The translations under genes and the position numbers were made by a program. From positions 232,880 to 296,879 of the forward strand of contig NZ_BMGP01000005.1 of assembly GCF_014640255.1 (NCBI RefSeq): a DNA stretch of 64,000 nt, written 5' to 3'. Of the stretch, positions 16,814 through 24,423 are shown in pieces. Each line of letters starts with the position of its first letter. Within the stretch, counting starts at the first letter, position 1. The notes beneath the pieces are model-generated. The model ran no database searches. It was not told the origin of the DNA and saw only the letters and a program-made list of their open reading frames with translations. The stretch comes from Subtercola lobariae. GTDB taxonomy: Bacteria > Actinomycetota > Actinomycetes > Actinomycetales > Microbacteriaceae.

Positions 16814-18256
16814 TCACCCTCTCGCTGGTGCCGCCTCTCCCAGGTAGTCAGCCGAGGCGAATAGCTCGAAGAGTTCTGAACAATCGTCTCGCAGCCACAA
16901 ATCTGCGACGAGTGTCTCGATGCGCTCAACAGCGTCGGCTTGCAGCACCCGAGAAGCGACGCCACGGAAACGCGCGCGAACGCCGTCATCGTCGAGCCAC
17001 GGAACGTCGGGCAATGATGACGACAATTCTTCTCCGCCCAACAGACGAACCGTCACTGTTGCCGGCTGCTGGCCGAGGCGCAGGGCCTTGCCGTACTCCT
17101 CGTTGATTTCGATGCGGGTGCGGCTAATCACTCGAGCAAGCCTCGGATCGGCCATGTTCCGGTAGGTCTCTTCGTCGACTCGGCCGAAGACCAGCGCAGA
17201 CGCAACCCCGTATTGCAGGCTCATCTTCGAGGTCTGAACGCGTTCGAAGGGGCCGAGGTTGTCGCACCCTGGGTAGGCCTTCGCCTCAGCGAACGTCGTG
17301 ATGACGACTTCTTCGATGTCGTCGGCTCGGTCTACAAGGTCGCTCGCGACGACGAGAGCTGCAGCGATCGGAGTCTGGGTGAGGTTACAACCAGGGTTCG
17401 GCTTGAATCGCACCTCGCCGATACCGAACGGCCGATCGATCAGCTGACGATATAACACTTCACCGCGAACCGCGCCGTAGGCGGCGAACATGCCGTCTCG
17501 TCCCTCCAGAATCGACTCGGAGGCGGTGAGTCCGGCGCGCGCGAGATCGAACGCCGCGATGCCGCCGCGCGCCGCGTTGCCTGCGTGCGTGTTGATTTCT
17601 CCGCCGCCGGCCCACGGCCATTCGTTGAAGCCCGCCGCGGCATTCGCGGCGAATGACAGGGCGCTGACCGCCTGATCTTCGTCAAGATCGACAGCCGTGA
17701 TGGCGGCGGCAGCGGCACCGAATGCGCCATTGACGCCCGACGGGCGAAAGTGCGAACTGCCTCCGCCGAGAACTACCGACGTGCCGAGTGTCGTGGCTGC
17801 GTCGTAGCCGCCGACGATCGCCCGAACCACCGCGTCGCCCGAGTAACCGTCTCGCTGGGCGAGGGCGAGAACGGCGGGCAACACGAGCACACCGATGTGG
17901 CTTGCGCTCATCAGGTGCATATCGTCACGAATGAGGCTGTGGGCGAGCGCTCCGTTGCCGAATGCCGCATCTTCGACTGCAACCGGGCGGGTCAGGCCCC
18001 ATTGATGGGCCACGCCGCCGCTGCCGCGGCTGCCGACGTATGACACGATCGAGGGGGCCCACGGAGCTTCGAGACCACCGATGACGGCCGAAAGGTAGTC
18101 GAGCAGGCACATGGATGCCTTGTGCCTGACATCATCGGGCAGGTCATCATTGGCGATCCGGTGCAGGCGCTGCGCCATCTGCCGCGTCAACGAGGGTGGG
18201 GATGCAGTGGGGTCGAGGTGTGCAGTAGCGGAGCCGGTCGTCGACGGTGACGTCAT
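16814..18256 (-). CDS. MmgE/PrpD family protein
   Basis: A 480-aa member of the MmgE/PrpD fold, which includes 2-methylcitrate dehydratase and cis-aconitate/itaconate-type decarboxylases. Recognisable parts are CLLDYLSAVIGGLEAPWAPSI (about 43-63), GALAHSLIRDDMHLMSASHIG (about 101-121), FKPNPGCNLTQTPIAAAL and a C-terminal subdomain with DPRLARVISRTRIEINEEYG. ATG 18256 is used because AAGGAAGG lies 6 bases upstream. It is transcribed divergently from the LLM gene and shares its regulatory region, so it probably handles an intermediate of the same pathway. The exact reaction is unknown. Confidence 0.85.
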   Translation of the reverse strand: MTSPSTTGSATAHLDPTASPPSLTRQMAQRLHRIANDDLPDDVRHKASMCLLDYLSAVIGGLEAPWAPSIVSYVGSRGSGGVAHQWGLTRPVAVEDAAFGNGALAHSLIRDDMHLMSASHIGVLVLPAVLALAQRDGYSGDAVVRAIVGGYDAATTLGTSVVLGGGSSHFRPSGVNGAFGAAAAAITAVDLDEDQAVSALSFAANAAAGFNEWPWAGGGEINTHAGNAARGGIAAFDLARAGLTASESILEGRDGMFAAYGAVRGEVLYRQLIDRPFGIGEVRFKPNPGCNLTQTPIAAALVVASDLVDRADDIEEVVITTFAEAKAYPGCDNLGPFERVQTSKMSLQYGVASALVFGRVDEETYRNMADPRLARVISRTRIEINEEYGKALRLGQQPATVTVRLLGGEELSSSLPDVPWLDDDGVRARFRGVASRVLQADAVERIETLVADLWLRDDCSELFELFASADYLGEAAPARG

Positions 18257-18273
18257 GGCAACCTTCCTTTTTC

Positions 18274-18318
18274 GGCTGAACATCAGCTCTGGCTGAACAT
18301 CAGCTCTGGCTGAACATC
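18274..18318. repeat. Tandem 17-bp repeat in the mmgE/prpD leader
   Basis: GGCTGAACATCAGCTCT occurs at 18274-18290 and 18291-18307, followed by the first 11 bases again at 18308-18318. The array lies between the divergent promoter and the ATG of the MmgE/PrpD gene, in its presumed 5' untranslated region. It may be a slippage product or a binding-site array. Confidence 0.85.
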
Positions 18319-18337
18319 GAGCGGGCGCGCTCGCGTG

Positions 18338-18378
18338 TTGACAAGTATAAGCACGCTGATCTATCGTAAGCATGCTTA
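18338..18378 (+). promoter_or_regulatory. Promoter with paired palindromic operators upstream of LLM-marR
   Basis: A -35 TTGACA (18338-18343) and -10 TATCGT (18362-18367) are 18 bp apart. The perfect palindrome TAAGCATGCTTA (18367-18378) overlaps the -10. A degenerate copy, TAAGCACGCTGA, lies in the spacer (18348-18359). The same arrangement occurs at 20036-20076. A MarR dimer bound here would block RNA polymerase, so autorepression by the adjacent MarR protein is the likely mode. Confidence 0.75.
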
Positions 18379-18402
18379 TATCAAACTAACCGAGGAGACA
18401 TC

Positions 18403-19455
18403 GTGGTTCAGATCTTCACCCTCACCCTTCCGATGGCACCGAACGAAACGACCGCCGACCCACTGAACGAACGAACCCGTGAGCTCGAGTCGTCGGCGGC
18501 GATCGATCGCGTGCTGCTCGGGTACTCGGCCATTTGGCCGCACAACCACGCCTACGCTCCGCACATGCTCGCCATGACCAAGCGGCTCGGCGTCATACTG
18601 GCACACCGGCCGGGGGTCATGGACCCTGCCGCAGCGGCCCGTTATTTCTCCACACTCGACGTGGTTTCGGGCGGTCGTTTGGCCATCAATCTCGTCATCG
18701 GGGGGTCAGAGACCGATATTCATCGAGAGGGCGATTACACCGAGAAGGCCGACCGATACGAGCGAGCAATCGAGTATCTCGACGTCGTGCGCGAGACCTG
18801 GTCGAACCCCGAATCCTTCGATCACCACGGCCGGTTCTACACCGAAGACCGGGTTAAGCAGCTCATTCGGCCAGTGAATTCGCAGATACCTATCTACATG
18901 GGCGGCGACAGTGATGCGGCTATCGACTTCGGTGCCCGGCACGCCGACCTGTACATGCTCTGGGGCGAACCGCTGGCCGGTACCCGCGAACGCATCGAAC
19001 GCGTTAAAGCGGCCGCCGCTGGTTACGGTCGGTCGCCGCAGTTCTCGCTCAGCCTGAGGCTCTTTCTGGGCGAGACCGACGAGGCTGCGTGGGAGGCGGC
19101 GCACAAGGCGGAGCGTGCCATCCTCGATGCTCAGGGCAGCAATACGTTCATGCGATCATCGAAAACAGACGCGTCAGTGGGCCGCGAACGCCAGCTGGCC
19201 TTCGCTCAAGAGGAAGTGCACGACGACATCTTCTGGACCAGGCTCGTCACCCTGCTGGGCGGCTTCGCCAACTCTGCGGCCCTCGTCGGCACGCCCGATC
19301 GTGTCATCGAGGCCCTCAAGAAGTACCGCGCACTCGGCGTCGACGCGTTTCTCTTCACCACGGGGGCGCACGGCGCATGGGATGCCCGGCTCGAGGGTTT
19401 CGTCACTGAGGTGAAACGCGCTCTCGCCCGACAATCGCCTACTGTAAGGGTGTGA
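18403..19455 (+). CDS. LLM class flavin-dependent oxidoreductase (SsuD-like)
   Basis: A 350-aa luciferase-fold monooxygenase of the alkanesulfonate monooxygenase group: AIDRVLLGYSAIWPHNHAYAP (about 28-48), HRPGVMDPAAAARYFSTLDVVSGGRLAINLVIGG (about 66-99) and YTEKADRYERAIEYLDVVRETW (about 108-129). FMNH2 is the likely cosubstrate, used to oxygenate a C-S, C-N or C-H position. It starts with GTG behind GAGGAG. The stop overlaps the marR start by four bases (GTGA). The promoter carries the palindromic operator. Confidence 0.88.
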   Translation: MVQIFTLTLPMAPNETTADPLNERTRELESSAAIDRVLLGYSAIWPHNHAYAPHMLAMTKRLGVILAHRPGVMDPAAAARYFSTLDVVSGGRLAINLVIGGSETDIHREGDYTEKADRYERAIEYLDVVRETWSNPESFDHHGRFYTEDRVKQLIRPVNSQIPIYMGGDSDAAIDFGARHADLYMLWGEPLAGTRERIERVKAAAAGYGRSPQFSLSLRLFLGETDEAAWEAAHKAERAILDAQGSNTFMRSSKTDASVGRERQLAFAQEEVHDDIFWTRLVTLLGGFANSAALVGTPDRVIEALKKYRALGVDAFLFTTGAHGAWDARLEGFVTEVKRALARQSPTVRV

Positions 19456-19946
19456 GTACAGCAACATCCCCGACCGGCGACGCGTCGCCGGCCCCCGCAG
19501 ACTCCGACATGGAGCCCGCCACCTATGTGGTCGACGCCGTAGCGCGCCTGCAGCGCGCCGTGTTCGCCATCGGCAGCCAGCGCCTGCAGCCCTGGAACAT
19601 GACGCTCTCGAGTTATACCGCGCTTCGCGTGATGGCGAATCGCCCAGAACTCACCCTCGCGCAGCTCGCCCGCCGCTGCTTCGTGAAGCCGCAGACCATG
19701 ACACGAATCGTCAGCGAACTCGAACGCCGCGGGCTGGTTCAGCGGCTCCCCCGGCCAGAAAGCGAGCGCGCACTCTCGCTGAGTCTCACCGACCGTGGGC
19801 ACACATCGCTCGCCGCGATGAACACTGAGGTGAACAAGATCAATCAGACGATAACCGGAGTGCTGAGCCCCGAACAGGTCGATCAGCTCGACTCGCTGCT
19901 GCGGTTGTGCGCCCTGACGGTAGAGACCGAACTGAAAGAACGCTGA
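19452..19946 (+). CDS. MarR family transcriptional regulator
   Basis: A 164-aa winged-helix regulator. The HTH and wing are visible at about 74-120: LTLAQLARRCFVKPQTMTRIVSELERRGLVQRLPRPESERALSLSLTDRG. Long helices on both sides would form the dimer interface. GTG 19452 overlaps the LLM stop. It probably binds the TAAGCATGCTTA palindromes in front of its own transcript and of the acyl-CoA synthetase operon, released by a pathway substrate or CoA thioester. A terminator hairpin follows. Confidence 0.9.
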   Translation: MSTATSPTGDASPAPADSDMEPATYVVDAVARLQRAVFAIGSQRLQPWNMTLSSYTALRVMANRPELTLAQLARRCFVKPQTMTRIVSELERRGLVQRLPRPESERALSLSLTDRGHTSLAAMNTEVNKINQTITGVLSPEQVDQLDSLLRLCALTVETELKER

Positions 19947-19977
19947 CGAGCTTCCAACGTTTCGCAGTTACGCACTG

Positions 19978-20014
19978 AATGCCGGGCCCTCGGGTACCCG
20001 GCATTCACCGTTTT
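19978..20014 (+). terminator. Intrinsic-type terminator after marR
   Basis: AATGCCGGG (19978-19986) and its complement CCCGGCATT (19997-20005) form a 9-bp stem with a 10-base loop. A short T-run follows at about 20010-20014. It separates the LLM-marR unit from the next promoter. Confidence 0.75.
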
Positions 20015-20035
20015 CCACCCTGCACGAGGCATGGG

Positions 20036-20076
20036 TTGACAACATATAAGGATGCTGTCTAGCATAAGCATGCTTA
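20036..20076 (+). promoter_or_regulatory. Second promoter with the same palindromic operator
   Basis: A -35 TTGACA (20036-20041) and -10 TAGCAT (20060-20065) are 18 bp apart. TAAGCATGCTTA (20065-20076) touches the -10, and the imperfect copy TAAGGATGCTGT (20047-20058) fills the spacer. Copy spacing is 18 bp here against 19 bp at 18348-18378. Sequence and layout match the upstream promoter closely, which indicates joint control. Confidence 0.78.
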
Positions 20077-20098
20077 CGTTTGTACAGGGAGGTACAGG

Positions 20099-21709
20099 GT
20101 GAATTCTTACGAGATGCGTGACCTCGGCGGCGGTACGGTGTCAGGCCTATTGACTGCTCGCGCCAGCGCGGCTCCGAACCAGGAGGCCATCGTCTTCGGC
20201 GACTCGGTCATGACCTATGGCGAGCTGAATGATGCGGCGACGCGTTGCGCGTCGGCGCTGCTCGCTCTCGGCCTCACTCCCGGCGATTCGGTAGGATTGC
20301 TGGTCTCGAATCGGCCCGAGTACATCGTGGCGCACTTCGCCCTCAGCCGGGCCGGCCTGCGGAGCGTGCCGATCAACACCGCTTACAAGGGTGCATTTCT
20401 CGCATTCTCACTCGATCACTCCGATGCTAAAGCACTGATCACCGAAGCCCGATTAGCCGATCCGGTCGCCGACCTCGAGAATCTGCCCGCGGCGGTGCGA
20501 AGCGTCGTTTACATCGACGGCATTCCCGACCGGCTGCCCTCGGGCATCCAGAGTGTCGATTGGTCCGCGACGATTGAGAGCGCAGATCTGACGAGACCGC
20601 TCCCCGATGTTCAGCCCTCTGACATCGCAGTGATCGCCTATACCTCAGGAACGACCGGGCGCAGTAAGGGCGTGCTCTCGCCAGCGCTGCAGCAGGTCGT
20701 CATGGCCCGCGAGGTCGCCGTGGCAATGGGAACGACGACGCGCGACCGCCTCTACACCGTGCTACCTCTCTTTCACGGTGCCGCGGCAGTCGCGAGTTGC
20801 GTTCATGCCATCTACGCTGGCGCAACCATCTGTCTCAGCCCTCGTTTCAGCGCAAGCAAGTTCTGGGACGACATCAGGCAGACGGGCGCGACGCAGTTCA
20901 ACGCCCTCGGGTCGATCATTCCCATGCTGCTGGCGCAGCCCGAGTCTCCACATGACAGAGACCATAGCGTCGAGCTGGTTTTCGCGGCGCCCGCCCCGCC
21001 CGAGGTGCTCTACCGCTTCGAGGCGCGTTTTGGTGTGCGCATCATCGAGGGCTACGGCGCGACCGAGATCAAGAACGTCATGTACAGCCCCGTTGAGGGC
21101 CGCAAGGTCGGCTCGATGGGCAAGCCCACCGCGTCATCGCTCATCGAGATTCACGACGAGAAGGGGCAGTCTGCCGGTGCGGGCGTTGTGGGCGAGATCG
21201 TCTACCGCCCGAAGCAGCCGAACATCATGTTCACGGGCTATCACCGAGACCCGCAGGCCACCCTCAACACCTTGGGCGACCTGTGGTTTCACACGGGCGA
21301 CCTCGGCTATGTCGACGACGAGGGATTCTTCTACTTCGTCGATCGTAAGAAAGACGCCCTGCGCCGCAAAGGCGAGAACATCTCGTCACAAGAAGTCGAA
21401 GCCGTGCTCATGCTGTTTGCGGGCATCCATGACGCTGCCGCCATCGCCGTGCACTCCGATCTCGGCGAAGACGAAGTGCTTGCCGTCGTGCAAGTCGAAG
21501 ACCCCGAGGCACTCGACTTCGAGGCTCTGTTTCGGCACTGCGACCAGGTCATGCCGCATTTCATGGTGCCGCGTTACTTTCGGGCGTCAGAAACACTGCC
21601 GCGCACTCCCACGGGCAAAGTTCAGAAGGTCACGCTTCGGGCAGAAGGTGTCACCGAAGACTCGTGGGATTCTCTCTCGGCCGGCCTCAAACCCACCCGT
21701 CACCTCTGA
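20099..21709 (+). CDS. AMP-dependent acyl-CoA synthetase/ligase
   Basis: A 536-aa ANL-superfamily enzyme that activates a carboxylic acid to its CoA thioester. The P-loop is YTSGTTGRSKG (about 181-191), the A5 motif is GYGATEIKN (about 318-326), the hinge region is DLWFHTGDLGYVDDEGFFYFVDRKKDALRRKGENIS (about 394-429) and the catalytic lysine lies in PRTPTGKVQK near the C-terminus. GTG 20099 has GGGAGG (20087-20092) six bases upstream. It is the first gene of the operon and so probably supplies the CoA ester used by the lyase-like protein. Confidence 0.92.
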   Translation: MNSYEMRDLGGGTVSGLLTARASAAPNQEAIVFGDSVMTYGELNDAATRCASALLALGLTPGDSVGLLVSNRPEYIVAHFALSRAGLRSVPINTAYKGAFLAFSLDHSDAKALITEARLADPVADLENLPAAVRSVVYIDGIPDRLPSGIQSVDWSATIESADLTRPLPDVQPSDIAVIAYTSGTTGRSKGVLSPALQQVVMAREVAVAMGTTTRDRLYTVLPLFHGAAAVASCVHAIYAGATICLSPRFSASKFWDDIRQTGATQFNALGSIIPMLLAQPESPHDRDHSVELVFAAPAPPEVLYRFEARFGVRIIEGYGATEIKNVMYSPVEGRKVGSMGKPTASSLIEIHDEKGQSAGAGVVGEIVYRPKQPNIMFTGYHRDPQATLNTLGDLWFHTGDLGYVDDEGFFYFVDRKKDALRRKGENISSQEVEAVLMLFAGIHDAAAIAVHSDLGEDEVLAVVQVEDPEALDFEALFRHCDQVMPHFMVPRYFRASETLPRTPTGKVQKVTLRAEGVTEDSWDSLSAGLKPTRHL

Positions 21710-21735
21710 CCAGCCCACCCGCCACCTCTGACCAG
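21692..21735. repeat. 22-bp tandem duplication across a stop codon
   Basis: Bases 21692-21713 are repeated at 21714-21735 with a single mismatch. The first copy covers the last codons (PTRHL) and stop of the acyl-CoA synthetase. The second fills the gap before the lyase-like gene. It looks like a recent slippage event that lengthened the intergenic spacer. Confidence 0.85.
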
Positions 21736-21753
21736 AACCGAAAGGCACCAGCG

Positions 21754-22692
21754 ATGAACAGCCTTCGCATTCGCGACATTTCACCCCGTCTCGCTTTTCA
21801 GGCCCAACCGGGTACGACGGCACAGAAGATCGAGTTGGTCGAGCGGCTGATAGCCAGCGGCGTCACCGCGGTCGAGGTGTCATCGTTCGTCAGGCCAGAC
21901 CTGGTTCCCGGGCTGGCCGATGCCGCTGAGGTGTTCGCCGGCATCCAGCGGCGACCAGGCGTGTCGCTCGAGTGCTGCGTAGCGAATGCCACCGGTCTCA
22001 CTCAAGCGATCGAGGCCGGGGCGGATGCCGCGTGGTTTCTGCTCTCGGTCGACGAAGGCTTTTCGAGCGGCAACACCGGGCGGTCGATCGAGAAATCGTT
22101 GGCGGTGCTGGAGCAACTGCAGCACATTGCTGAGGGCTCCAGAACACAACTCGGCAGTTACCTCATCGGAGCGTGGGGCGGGCCCGTGGGGCTCGGTAAG
22201 AACCCACGCGCACTCGCCCCGGTTCTCAAACGCCTGGGCGAGATCGGTGTCGACGATTGGATTCTCGCCGACTCGTTCGGGTATGCCAGCCCCCGCCAGA
22301 TCACCGAGACCGTCGCCTTCGTGGCGCCCTCGAGCAGGCTCGATTCGCTGACGGTGCAGGTGCACGACACACGCGGCATGGGTGTCGCCGACGTGGTCGA
22401 GTTGGCGCGGGCGGGAGTGCGTAACATCGACACGTCGCTTGCGGGTTCGGGCGGGCATCCTGCGTCACCCGCTGCTCGCGTCGGCGGGGTCTGCACCGAA
22501 GATGCCGTGCAAGCGCTTGAGCTGATGGGCTTCGATACCGGCATTGACCTGCCCGCGCTGATCGACGCCGCGAACTGGCTCGACACGGTGCTCGGTGGGC
22601 ATGAAAAGGGGTTTGTGCGGCATGTCGGCGCAGTGCCGCAAGCTCACAACGACAAGGCACCGGTCGTTCCCGAGTTCAGCTGGTCGCGTTGA
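21754..22692 (+). CDS. HMG-CoA lyase-like (DRE-TIM family) protein with altered active site
   Basis: A 312-aa protein of the hydroxymethylglutaryl-CoA lyase type within the DRE-TIM metallolyase family. The metal/catalytic RD pair is kept (Arg7-Asp8), as are SFVRPDLVPGLADAAEV (about 44-60) and HDTRGMGVADVVELARAG (from His204). Two key positions differ. The HxHD metal motif reads QVHD at 202-205, and the active-site cysteine loop GGCPY reads GGHPA (His235). This suggests either a changed chemistry or a non-lyase role. ATG 21754 follows GAAAGG. It is co-transcribed with the synthetase. Confidence 0.82.
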   Translation: MNSLRIRDISPRLAFQAQPGTTAQKIELVERLIASGVTAVEVSSFVRPDLVPGLADAAEVFAGIQRRPGVSLECCVANATGLTQAIEAGADAAWFLLSVDEGFSSGNTGRSIEKSLAVLEQLQHIAEGSRTQLGSYLIGAWGGPVGLGKNPRALAPVLKRLGEIGVDDWILADSFGYASPRQITETVAFVAPSSRLDSLTVQVHDTRGMGVADVVELARAGVRNIDTSLAGSGGHPASPAARVGGVCTEDAVQALELMGFDTGIDLPALIDAANWLDTVLGGHEKGFVRHVGAVPQAHNDKAPVVPEFSWSR

Positions 22693-22732
22693 TCAGCCCA
22701 TCGTCGACTTCGCGAAGAAAGAAAGCGTCATC

Positions 22733-23782
22733 ATGATTCTCACCATCACTGAAGCACAACGGCTTGTCGAACAGAGCATGGAGTCGGTGGGCCATACCGA
22801 AGCCGAAGCGCGCATCATCGCCGATCATCTCATCGACTGCGAACTTCGCGGGCTTGCCTTCGGCGGCGTCGCCCGTGCCTTGTCGATCATCGAACGCATC
22901 ACCAGCACCCCGACTCCGCCGTCACCCATCGCGCTGACCAGAGAAACGTTCGTGTCGGCCCAGTTCGATGGTGGCGATCAGGTGGGCTATCTGGTGGCCG
23001 ATCGCGCGACCGACGCGGCGATCGAGAAGGCTCGAACCATGGGCATCGCGGTCGTCGGGGCGAATAACACCTGGTACACGGGTATGTTCTCGTACTACCT
23101 CGAGCGCATCACGGCTGCTGGCTTCATGGGCATCATCGCCGGCAGCGGGGCGCACATCGTGGCGCCGCACGGTGGAACAGAGGCCAGGTTCGGCACGAAC
23201 CCCATCGCCTTCGGCTTTCCCTCGACGACGGGGCCGATCATCTGGGATGTCGGTACTGCGAGCGTCATGCTCGGCGAGATCTTGGTGGCGATGCGGCTCG
23301 GCCAGCCCATCGCCGAAGGGCTCGGTTACGACCGAGAGGGCGAACCCACGGTGAACCCTCAAGCGGCCCTCAGCGGCGCGTTCACCGTATGGGGCGGTCA
23401 CAAGGGCTCTGGCCTGGCGCTTGTCGTGCAGCTGCTCGGTATGATGACCGGGGCAGCCGCTGCACCGGTCGGAATCTCTGATTGCGGCTTTTTCGTACTC
23501 GCCGTCGACCCTGAACTGTTCGGCTCGGCCGACGACTTTCAGGCTCGTGTCGCCGAGTATGCCGAGTCCATTCGTTCGACCCGCCCGGTAGATGCACAGA
23601 CGCCCGTGCGGGTGCCTTTCGATCGTTCGATCGCCGAACGATCACGTCGCCAGGCAGAAGGAACCCTGAACATTCTCGACCCGGTCTACGTAGAGCTTCA
23701 GCGCATTTCGCAGGGCGCCGCGGTCGAGGCGAAATCAGAAAACCCGCAAGACACGATCAACCGACTCATCAACGAAAGGTAA
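22733..23782 (+). CDS. Ldh family (type-2 malate/lactate dehydrogenase-like) protein, atypical active site
   Basis: A 349-aa member of the Ldh_2 NAD(P)-dependent oxidoreductase family, recognised from FGTNPIAFGFPS (about 153-164) and GGHKGSGLALVVQLLGMMTGA. Most relatives have an RGxxSHGxxR motif and a second catalytic His in an SNHFG-type motif. Here these read RGLAFGGVAR (39-48) and NNTWYTG (111-117), so both histidines appear to be missing. The fold is probably retained while the reaction is changed or lost. It sits between the lyase-like and YciI genes in one operon. Confidence 0.8.
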   Translation: MILTITEAQRLVEQSMESVGHTEAEARIIADHLIDCELRGLAFGGVARALSIIERITSTPTPPSPIALTRETFVSAQFDGGDQVGYLVADRATDAAIEKARTMGIAVVGANNTWYTGMFSYYLERITAAGFMGIIAGSGAHIVAPHGGTEARFGTNPIAFGFPSTTGPIIWDVGTASVMLGEILVAMRLGQPIAEGLGYDREGEPTVNPQAALSGAFTVWGGHKGSGLALVVQLLGMMTGAAAAPVGISDCGFFVLAVDPELFGSADDFQARVAEYAESIRSTRPVDAQTPVRVPFDRSIAERSRRQAEGTLNILDPVYVELQRISQGAAVEAKSENPQDTINRLINER

Positions 23783-23784
23783 CC

Positions 23785-24108
23785 ATGTCACTCTACGTCG
23801 CACTCTTCACCCACCCCGATGAGGCCGGCTGGGCCGAGCACCTCGACGAGCATGTGCAATACCTGCTGCAACTCATCGCGCAAGGCAAGCTCCGCGCATC
23901 AGGGCCACTCGTCGGCACCCCGCAGAAGCGGGCCGTTCTCATCATCTCTGCCGAGAATCGCGAAGAAGCCGAGGGCATCATCGCTGCCGACCCCTACGAC
24001 ATTCACGGCATGATCACCGATCTCGTTCTCGAAGAGTGGGATCCCATCTTCGGCGCCTTCAACGCCGAGTCGACCAGGGTGGACGAACGGCTCACCCTGC
24101 GCGGCTGA
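23785..24108 (+). CDS. YciI family protein
   Basis: A 107-aa ferredoxin-like dimeric alpha-beta barrel protein. It has the YciI pattern: LYVALFTHPD at the start, then HVQYLLQLIAQGKLRASGPLVG (about 25-46) and a late ADPYDIHGMITDLVLEEWDPIFG. A His-Asp pair in this family is thought catalytic. Some members dehalogenate muconolactones or act as accessory isomerases. It starts three bases after the Ldh-family stop and closes the operon. Confidence 0.85.
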   Translation: MSLYVALFTHPDEAGWAEHLDEHVQYLLQLIAQGKLRASGPLVGTPQKRAVLIISAENREEAEGIIAADPYDIHGMITDLVLEEWDPIFGAFNAESTRVDERLTLRG

Positions 24109-24130
24109 GACAGTCACATCTGAAGGGCGC

Positions 24131-24160
24131 GGCCCGCGTGCGTTCTATTGCACGTGGGCC
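24131..24160 (+). terminator. Terminator-like hairpin after the YciI operon
   Basis: GGCCCGCGTGC (24131-24141) pairs with GCACGTGGGCC (24150-24160), one G-U wobble, 8-base loop. No T-run follows. It is the only structured element I see in the 315 bases between the YciI gene and the end of the cytochrome b gene. Confidence 0.6.
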
Positions 24161-24423
24161 GAATCTAATACTTGCTCGAGTTCCGACCGGGGCGTGCCCG
24201 CCGATGTACAGAACCGAGCGGCACGCTACCTCACCCTCCCGAGGCTCCGCGAGGGTCGACCAGATAGCCCTCTCGCGGCTCAGGCGCGCGGTCGGCAGGA
24301 ATCATCGAGCTAGGGAGTTCACACCAACACCAGAATTGTGAAAAACCCACTTTGAAGAGATCGCGGCTCTCCGCAAGCGATCCCGTAATGCTCCGATCGA
24401 CGACAGGTCATCGCGTCTACAGC

